A stretch of DNA of 64,000 nucleotides from Omphiscola glabra. Lineage: Eukaryota; Mollusca; Gastropoda; Lymnaeidae. The DNA lies in contig OZ024794.1 of the NCBI GenBank assembly GCA_964017045.1, positions 48,737,013-48,801,012 on the forward strand, given 5' to 3'. A program made the position numbers and the translations under genes. Positions within the stretch are counted from its first letter, which is position 1, and every line of letters begins with the position of its first letter. Of this stretch, positions 56,301-64,000 are shown piece after piece. The notes beneath the pieces are model-generated. The model made no database searches. It saw only the letters and a program-made list of their open reading frames with translations, and had not been told where the DNA came from.

Positions 56301-57747
56301 TATATTGTTTTCAGGTTCAGATTCGCCCATGGAGCCTAAGTGACTCTGATTTTGTTATGGATGGTTCACAGCCATTAGATCCCCGAAAAACAATATTTGT
56401 TGGTGGAGTCCCACGGCCATTAAGAGCAGGTATTCATTATTCTGTTAAGGTCATACCTAGATATGTGGTGCTTAAGAAGTGAATTTTTGTTTAGATATAA
56501 CCTCAAACCCAGTTAGATAACTTGTAAATTGATGATCACAGCTAATATAAAACGCTTTTCTAATTAAAATTAAATAAAATAGTTTTTTTAATGTAGAGAT
56601 TAAAATTAACAATATTTTTAAAAATTTAAGGCAACTGATTATTTAATTATTCATTTATCCTCTTTGTGCTGTGGGGCATAGGTCATTAATGATCTCTCCC
56701 CATTTTGCTGTGTGCGTTACTGCCCTCAGAATTTTGCTCTAGGCTTTTATTCTGTTATCTTCTCATGTTATTGGACCTCCCTCACACCATGTTGGTATCT
56801 CCTCTACAATGTTGGTGCATATGCGAATTAGCTTAGGTCCTTTTCTTGCTTCCTCTGGAATGAAGAACAACTCATTTATTGTGTGAGATTTCTATATATT
56901 TTTTGTCATAAATACACAGTGTATTTACAGTGACTTATATTTTGCCTAATTGAGCTTTTCTAAGTTTGATTGGTCTACTTCATACTCTGTGGATACCAAC
57001 CACAACCAGACCACAGTTTTATCTTTATTTATTCTGAAGGAAAATTATTATAGTATATTTCTTTCAGTGGAACTGGCTATGATAATGGAACGTTTGTATG
57101 GTGGTGTCTGCTATGCTGGCATAGACACGGACCCAGAGTTAAAATATCCAAAAGGTGCCGGCAGAGTTGCATTTTCCAACCAACAAAGTTACATTGCAGC
57201 AATTAGTGCTCGTTTTGTTCAACTTCAGCATGGTGACATTGACAAAAGGGTAAGTTATAATTTGTAATAATAACATGTCTCTCTCTCTCTCTCACACCCC
57301 CCCACCCCCCTAAAAAAAAAAATTGGTCCTGTTTTCTATGTCATACTTTATGGCCATTTTTTGTTGTAGGCTTTGCCATTCATGTCATCAAAGATAGTGG
57401 CCATTTCTGTGGGACTGGGTAGTATTGTCAGCATAAGCACACTTGTGGTCTAAGGTTCAGGTCCCCATTTGTTAATGGTCTGTTCTAGTTAAAATAAAAA
57501 CATATCTGGTATCTTACAGGTGGAAGTCAAGCCATATGTATTAGATGATCAGATGTGTGATGAGTGCCACGGAGCACGTTGTGCGGGTAAATTCGCCCCT
57601 TTCTTCTGTGCCAACGTGACTTGTTTACAATACTATTGTGAATATTGTTGGGCGCAAATACACTCTCGTCCAGGAAGAGAATACCACAAGCCTTTGGTTA
57701 AAGAAGGAGCTGATCGTCCACGTGCTGTGCCATTCAGATGGTGTTAA
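47355..57747 (+). CDS. CPEB4: CPEB2/3/4-type (Orb2) cytoplasmic polyadenylation element-binding protein
   Basis: The coding exons are 47355-48209, 49780-49894, 50475-50648, 50911-51000, 51177-51295, 56315-56429, 57068-57249 and 57520-57747 (625 aa), with GT-AG junctions in phase. RRM1 has RNP2 VFVGGL at 370-375 and RNP1 around GYCFLIFQ at 412-419. RRM2 has IFVGGV at 478-483 and GRVAFSNQ at 521-528. The C-terminal ZZ-type zinc region has C563, C566, C571, C580, C585, C590, C593, H598 and H606. DWPHKAESKSYFPPKG and the PFRWC ending place it in the CPEB2/3/4 subfamily, not CPEB1. These proteins bind U-rich 3' UTR sites and control polyadenylation, translation and, in neurons, long-term memory. 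The N-terminal 285 residues are Ser/Asn/Thr-rich, without a long glutamine run; RRSTS near the end of exon 1 is a possible kinase site. The start is the first ATG after an in-frame stop. Confidence 0.95.
50763..50938 (+). repeat. Tandem duplication copying the CPEB exon 4 acceptor
   Basis: An 86-bp unit (50763-50848) is repeated from 50849. The unit includes intron end, polypyrimidine tract, AG and the first about 27 bases of exon 4. The true exon starts at 50911; the upstream copy has an equivalent acceptor with exon-like sequence from 50825. The true copy has three extra bases (ACA). Use of the upstream acceptor would soon reach TAG at about 50857. Confidence 0.9.
51826..52100. repeat. Two-copy tandem duplication, 141-bp period, CPEB intron 5
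   Basis: Copy 1 runs from 51826 and copy 2 from 51967. They are nearly identical over CATTGTGACAAACCCTAAAT and the following 110 bases, which suggests a fairly recent event. Confidence 0.9.
52120..52745. repeat. Decayed tandem array of about 165-bp units
   Basis: Three to four strongly diverged units share an ordered pattern: GATGGAT and ACCAAACTT near the start, an ATTATCC-type word, a GGGCC/GGTCC-rich block, then CTCATATGAACTATATAA-type words. The origin is unknown. Confidence 0.55.
52977..53545. repeat. Highly diverged 17-bp minisatellite, about 33 units
   Basis: The GC-richer block reads as consecutive, mostly 17-base units near the consensus TCCCACCGGGATCAGGA. For example, 53222-53500 contains ACCCACCAGGATCGAGA, TCTCACCGATATCAGGA, TACAACCTGGATCTGGA and TCCTCCTGGGATCAGGA. 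Single units are 16 or 18 bases. No two neighbours are identical. Open frames across it are accidental. It is in CPEB intron 5. Confidence 0.85.
54336..54836. mobile_element. piggyBac-like MITE
   Basis: It is flanked by TTAA at 54332-54335 and 54837-54840. The ends CCCTTTACAGTCC and GGACTGTAAAGGG are perfect 13-bp inverted repeats. The TTAA target and CCC start are the piggyBac pattern. A short open frame begins at 54570 (MALEALDTILKELRTNEAS) and may be a leftover of a transposase N-terminus, but I do not recognise it. It is 501 bp. Confidence 0.8.
55585..55845. mobile_element. Possible TTAA-flanked MITE with GACGT repeats
   Basis: TTAA occurs at 55581-55584 and 55846-55849, with CCCC and CCTTTT starts, but the inverted ends match poorly. 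Inside, a 26-base motif of the form TGACGTC-ACGTGACGTC followed by CTTGGTA is repeated three times (near 55715, 55770 and 55812). Confidence 0.45.
56650..56850 (-). mobile_element. Decayed LINE 3' end, RTE-like
   Basis: The minus strand reads KWGEIINDLCPTAQRG at the downstream end, preceded by a degraded arginine-rich stretch. This resembles the C-terminus of RTE-like LINE polyproteins. Frameshifts and stops are present. Assignment is tentative. Confidence 0.4.
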
Positions 57748-60700
57748 GGATGTTGCTTCAAGGAACAGAAGCAAAATATTTATTGTATTTAATTATCTTG
57801 ATTCTAATTCAGCTTCTAGTCATTATTTTTCTTGATTCAAATTTTTTTAGTTATGTTTTTTTGTAATTTTAAGAAATTTAAAACTATTTTTTTCCAATAT
57901 TGTATTTATTAATTTATCCCCAATTAGAAAGTTAGTGTAGCACATTTTTGAAGTTCATATATTGAGATAATCAACAAATTCTTAATTTCTGACACAATTC
58001 TTTTAGTCTAAGTACAAACTTCAGATCATATTTTTTATATCAAATTTTAATGCATATATTGATAAGTCCCTTTGTATAGTAACTTATATCAAATTTCCTT
58101 TTAACAAATAGAGTTTGACAACAAAAGTTTTTTAATAGGTATTAATGTGGATTTACCTTAATTAGTTTTCATTAATATTTTTATAATATAATAATTCACA
58201 GCAGTTAAAATTTTAACATTTTATTTTCATTGTCTCCCTTTTGTCCCAATTTCATTTAAGATTTATATTTTTGCTTAAAAGAATCTTAATATGTGTATGC
58301 TTAAGAAAGAGCTTTACAAAGTTGGTTCTGTGTAATAACTTGGAAAAGCCAAATGTTGACAAGTCAATAATCTAAAACATTACAGCTCCACAATAAATTG
58401 TATTTTAAACTCTGAATTCTAAATAATAACTTTCTAGTCACTCTGTTCCAGTCACATTCAAATATTTTTTTGAATGCATTATACAAATTTAAAATAAAAA
58501 TATTTGTATGGTGTACTAGTAAAATATTTTTGTCAACCAGAAGAGGCACTTAACTGAAATAATCAATGACTATATCATTTCTTAGACCACATTTATAGCC
58601 ATAATTACAAGCTGTACTAAATAAAATTTCTTTATAATGATTTGGATATACAAGTACTTAAATAGGAGATTACAATATGAAAGTGATTTGAAAATATAAT
58701 CAGTATTAAAGAATAGTGTTACAATTTAAAGACTACACATGTATTACTTGGAATAAAAACAACAAATGTTTAATGAAGTCAAATGTCAAAACAACCCAAA
58801 TATTTTTTCCTGAATTCAGTATGTAGTTTTTATAACCATTAATTGTAAAAGGCTTATGCTAATGCAGCATGCAAAATTTTATAAAAATAATAATTTTATT
58901 CCAAACCTCAACTTATGGCCAAAGTATACTTTCAATATTAATTTTTTTTTTTAAAGAATAAAGACTTACCAAGTTTCTTTCACATTATTTGTGCTCTGGC
59001 ATTGACAGTATATCTTGAGGCTTTTTTTTGGGTCAATAAACAATATTAGGAGTTTGTAAAGCAACATTCAAAATTTTAAATACATAATCTTCTTTCATTG
59101 ACAAATTAGGTTTTAAAGACATTGTTAAGTAATTGCATGATGGGCTATAATTTACAACATTAAAATAATACAATACTCATATAATTGTACATTTACAAAC
59201 CAAAAAAATTAAATAGCAATTTTCAAACTGTGTGATTATATTAAATTTGAAGCTTAAGGATCGTTAAATTTGACAAGGTTTTACGGATTTCAAAATCTGT
59301 TTTGTTGATAAAATTGTCTCTGTGAAAAGTATGTTTGCAGCATAATGTGATAGAGCAGTGTTTCCCAACCTGGAGACCACAAATAGTCCTGTCATACTCC
59401 ACAAACAAGCAATTATTTAAAATTTATTAAAATATATTCACTAACTGCTGCTGTTTTGATACTGTTGAACTTTTTATAATGACCAAAAAAAGGTGTAGGC
59501 AATAAAAAGTTACTGAAAATTTGAGTATTAACCACAGGTTGTTTTTTTTTAAATATATTTCATCCATATAGCAAAGTAGAGTATGGACATTTTTTGCCCC
59601 ATTGGTTTGTGATCTTCAAAAGGTTGGGAAACACTGATAGAATATTAATATGTTTTTTAAAAATCATTTTTGGAACAAGAATTTAAAAACACACATCCCT
59701 TAATTGTGATAACATTGCTCATTTTCAATAATAAAAAAAAATTAGATTGAAGAATAAAACAAAAACTATAGAACGATTGAATACCTTCTACTGTTTTATT
59801 GGAGTGAGAAAATATGATTAGAGTTAACATTTTACCAACTGACTTTAATCATGTTATCATTTTAAATAATTGCAACATAGGTCAAAGAATATATTCAACA
59901 GTTGATGTTTTTTTATTGGAGTAAGAAAATACCTGCATTGTATTGTATTATTCATAGAATTAAAAATATACTTACTATTTTTGATCAAGATGCAGCAGGA
60001 ACAATTTCTTTTCGAATGCATTTTAATGCTTATTTTCTTCTTCTCAAAAGCATTTCTGACCTCAAGTGTTCTTACATTACTTTTGTACTCATTCGTTTTC
60101 CCTTTTCTGCAGGGACTTTTCAAGAATACAATTTTTTTTTTTTTTTTTCCTTTTCTTTTTGACTAGTAATTTAATGAAAATTTGGCATTTACAATAATTG
60201 TATCAACAAGTGTTGAGTGATATGTAGAAAATAGACTCAGTACCTTATTGCATGCAAATTATTTTTTGAATTATTTTTTGGTAATTGTATTTCATAACTG
60301 TGATGTTTCACCAAAACATTCTATGAGTAGAATTGTACATAGATAATATACATATATTATATATTTATATCTAACTATTTTGTAATCTTCAAATTTCCCC
60401 AAGTTTTCATTCAGCATATTTTTGTCTCAATATTTCATTACCCAAAGTCCATTTAGAAAAGCATTCCATTATTTATTCTTTGCAATAATGCTGCAAAATT
60501 TTAACTTATTGTTTCTTTACACAGTTTTTTTATAAAGCTTGTTCTTTTTTCTTTTTAAAGTTTTGTCATTTCATTTGAAGGATATGATAACTTCACTTTC
60601 ATTGTATCATATTAATGGTGCCTAAAGAATATTAATATTCTGCAGTCTTAAAATGCATGAACGCATTTACAAGTTAACTAATAATTAAAAAGAATAAATA

Positions 60701-63700
60701 GGAGTTTATTTATTTTTAAAATATTTATTGATTCACTTTGACATTTTTTTCTAATTGAAGGCACATTTATCAACTTTTCTAGTTCTAAAATAAAAGTTTC
60801 AGAATATTTGAATCTCTTTAAACTTTATGTCTAGTCAGCTTTACTTACTCACTTGACCATTAATTACATTGGTATTACCATAATTTAATTTTTTTTCAAC
60901 TATTATCTTTTAAATTGAATATAACCTACAGAAGTTTGAAATGGTATTGAAAAGTATACTAATGGAGTAGTGCTTTCAAAGTTTTAAGACATCTGTTTTT
61001 CTTTCTATTTTTGGTGCATGTTTATTGTTCATTGTTCTGATGTTGAGGTTTTTAAATATTTGCATGTTTAATAATACAAATTTCACTATTTTTTTTAGAA
61101 TTACATTAATTTAAATTTGTTAATTTTAAGAAGTTTGTATTAGTACAATTACCTACTCCATGTTGATTGCCATGCTTCCAAATGTAATTAATGCTTCTAA
61201 ATGTGTACTGCCAAAAAAATCTCAATTGGACAGCACATTTAGTTAGAAGCAGCTTTTGAAATTTGATGCATGTTTCATTTTTAAGCTTGTTTTTAAGCTA
61301 TATTTTTATGAGAACATTGTTTTATAATTATATTTATAAAAATATTTTTATTTATTTATTTATTGAGCTCATGGCTGTCTTAAAATTACCAAGTACACTT
61401 TAAATAAAATTAATTTGTTCATTTAGAAAATTTTAAATATGGTTCTTGATTATAAAGCTTCACATTTTTTAAAAATTGTAAGTACTACATGTAAGAAAAA
61501 CATTCTTAAATTATTTTTATCACATTTCTGTGATTCTCTGTTTTCATTATTAATTATGTTGACTTGTCAGGTTATCCTTTACATTAGTAAATAAATTTCT
61601 CCCCTTTCAGTAGCATTCTTTTGGAAGTTTGTCTCTGCACAAGCATCAATTTTTGCTATAAAGTGGCTTAGCTTTCAAGCTCTACTGAATATTTAAAAAA
61701 AAAAAGATTTACATATATCAGTCATTAATTCAAATATTTAAGAAATAATGTTAAAAGTAAAAGAGACGAAAACCTTTGTGTGAACAATGGTTCATTCTAA
61801 TGCTGCTGTGAAACTTTCTTCCTAACTTAAAATAAAATGCTGTTGTGACATTTAAAAGTAAAATATAATTTATTAAAATTATTATATATTTTTGTGTGTA
61901 TATCTACTTAGTTATACTAATTTAGAACTTAAAGCTCTAGATAAACAAATAAATGTGATGTTTTAATGATCACTGGAGTAGTTTTTTGTTTTTATTATTT
62001 TTTGGTTATGTTGTAGAACCTCTTCTCCTTTAAACAATTATTTTTTGTGTTCTATAAATGATTCATTAAAAAAGGTGAGGGACAATTCACTGATAAATCT
62101 GTCTCTTTTCTTCCTTAGTGCTAAAATAATTTTGTACATGTATTATTTATTTAGTTTTTAGTTGTCTTTTTCGTTTCTTAAAAAATAATTTTTTAATCAA
62201 AAATAGTTGTTTTTTTTAAATTATTTTTTAATAGATTAATTTGGAAACTCAATAAATATATAGTTGTAAATAATTGTTTATATTTTAACTATAATTCTGT
62301 GGAAATTATATTTTGAGTATATATTTTTTTTTCTCATTGTTTTTTTTAAATTTTATTTCATAAACTCATAGAATTTTGAAAATCAAATTTAAAGCAGTGC
62401 CTTTTTCTTTTAATCACTTGATGATATGGTATATTTACTTTCAATTAAATGTTTTTACTAAAAAAAAGCTAAATCAAGGTTGAGATCTGGCTCTTATATG
62501 ATGTGTAGTATGACAATTTGTGGAGTCTGACAATTAAAGTCAAACTTAAAATAATTTAAGTATCTTTAGCAAAGGTATTAAAGTTAACATGCATTGTTGC
62601 ATGAAGTGTTCAATTTTCAACTGAAATATTTACTAAAATGAACAAATGAATGTGCTAAGAAAACAAAACGTTATATTTTGTGTAATGATGCTAATTTTGT
62701 TTTTAAAGTTAAATATTACCCCGAAACATTTATCAAATGGACAATGCACATTTCAGCAGTCCAATTATAAAAGCATTACAAAAAAAATGTGATTTTGTAA
62801 CATAATTCTAAATAACAGAAAATATTTTTAAACAAAGTTAACAATTGGGATCTATAAATTCCCAAATCCCTCATAATTATGAGGAAGAATAAATCTGTTT
62901 CTATTTAGATTGGCTGATATATGGTGAATGATGCCTTGCTAGTTTGTTAACAAAAAATAATTGTAAGGAAGTTGAAAAGTAATGACTGATACTGTCACAA
63001 GTGAAATATAAATATATATTTTTTAAAAATAAACTTTACTGATACTTCTAGTCATTCTTCAAGTGATTTAATTATGTGTTCAGATATTTGAAAAAAATAA
63101 TGAAATATATTTTGTTTGTATTGTTATTTACCAAACCTATGATTAATAATAGACATTATAGCTAAATTTTTTATATTTTTATTTAAAGATAAATCAATAC
63201 TTCCAAAGTCATGTTCACAAAACTATTGAAAGTACCTTTGCACAAGCCAGACATGTTGAAAACACATCAAATTTGGTTAATATTTTTTTTAAATACCATG
63301 AACATTTATTTCATATCTTTAAAAAAAATAATGGAACTGAGGTTTTCAGATATTCATGATAATATATATTGTTTTAAACATTTGGAGAGGAGTTCAATTT
63401 CAATTTTTGTTTAATTTTTTCATTGAAATTAAAAAACAAACTTTAGCTTCAAATATTAAAAATAAAAACAAAAATTCAGGAGATTGATAAGTTGAATCAG
63501 GTAGTACTTTAATAAATACTTCCAAATTTACTATTTTTAGAAACTTTTTGAAATTCATGTTTTCCCTATTCAAATTTTACCTATTTTCTGTATGGAATTG
63601 TTGTTAATATTTGTATATTCACCCCCACCCCTCCTTTTAAATTGAATGTACTGGCATGGCAGCTAACACATTTTGAGAAGATTTTAAAGAAATTTGTCTA

Positions 63701-64000
63701 ATCTTATTTGCAATTTTTTAAAATGTATATAAAATTATTACATATTTGCAATAGTTTTCAGTTAAAAAGTATCTGCATATAATGGGCCAATATATATATT
63801 TAAAACTTTGTTATGATGGTGGCATTAGTTCACATTATTTAAATTAGTGCAGTAAACTCTTAACTATTAAAATAATGCTGCAACAAGATAAATATAAGTA
63901 ATATGAATTTTTTAAAAATAATTTAGGAAAAGTAACAAATATTATTCATGAACATATTGCTTTCTTGATTCATTGTTGGTCTAAATAATATACATTAAGT
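57748..64000. other. Probable CPEB 3' UTR and downstream AT-rich sequence
   Basis: No coding region is supported. Many AATAAA words occur, the first at 58392-58397, and U-rich motifs abound, consistent with the long regulated 3' UTRs of CPEB genes. An 18-base T run lies near 60132. One MITE is at 59356-59636. The end of the transcript cannot be set from sequence. Confidence 0.45.
59356..59636. mobile_element. hAT MITE
   Basis: The ends CAGTGTTTCCCAACCT and AGGTTGGGAAACACTG are exact inverted repeats, 281 bp apart overall. The flanks GATAGAGC and GATAGAAT (if the element is trimmed by one base) agree at six of eight positions, fitting a worn 8-bp target duplication. Confidence 0.85.

Overview
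The window is nuclear DNA from an animal. It is AT-rich, the genes are split by GT-AG introns, and the four recognisable genes are conserved metazoan families. The repeat content (a SPIN-type hAT MITE, a Gmr1-like Ty3/gypsy element, RTE-like LINEs, pogo and hAT relics, many MITEs and minisatellites) and the style of the proteins suggest a mollusc, most likely a pulmonate snail. That assignment is an inference. SPIN is reported from the pond snail Lymnaea stagnalis, which fits a lymnaeid but does not prove it.

Layout: (1) 1180-2807, plus strand: a complete four-coding-exon cytochrome b561 gene (CYB561 family). (2) 2808-12084: a gene-poor AT-rich spacer. (3) 12085-16505, plus strand: TMEM127, four coding exons, with a long Ser/Arg-rich N-terminal extension and a conserved C-terminal PPxY motif. 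Its second intron carries a pogo-like MITE and a LINE tail. (4) 17641-20245: a hAT transposon with a perfect 8-bp target duplication and a frameshifted transposase, followed by an empty spacer. (5) 23844-41818, minus strand: MARCHF5, six coding exons, convergent with TMEM127. Intron 4 is a repeat nursery holding an RTE-like LINE, SPIN and other MITEs, and a 12-bp minisatellite. Intron 3 carries a young, broken LTR retrotransposon with the unusual pol order protease-integrase-reverse transcriptase-RNase H. (6) 41819-47354: repeats, including a Tigger-like relic and MITEs containing telomere-like words. (7) 47355-57747, plus strand: a CPEB2/3/4-type (Orb2) translational regulator, eight coding exons. 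It has a duplicated decoy splice acceptor before exon 4 and several unusual tandem arrays in intron 5. (8) 57748-64000: probable long AT-rich 3' UTR and downstream sequence with one hAT MITE.

The four genes do not form a functional unit. They act in transmembrane ascorbate/iron redox (CYB561), endolysosomal ubiquitin-adaptor and growth signalling (TMEM127), mitochondrial outer-membrane ubiquitination (MARCHF5) and mRNA polyadenylation and translation (CPEB). The strongest unusual signals are the Gmr1-like element with a SCAN-like gag, the SPIN copy, the CPEB decoy acceptor and a diverged 17-bp minisatellite.
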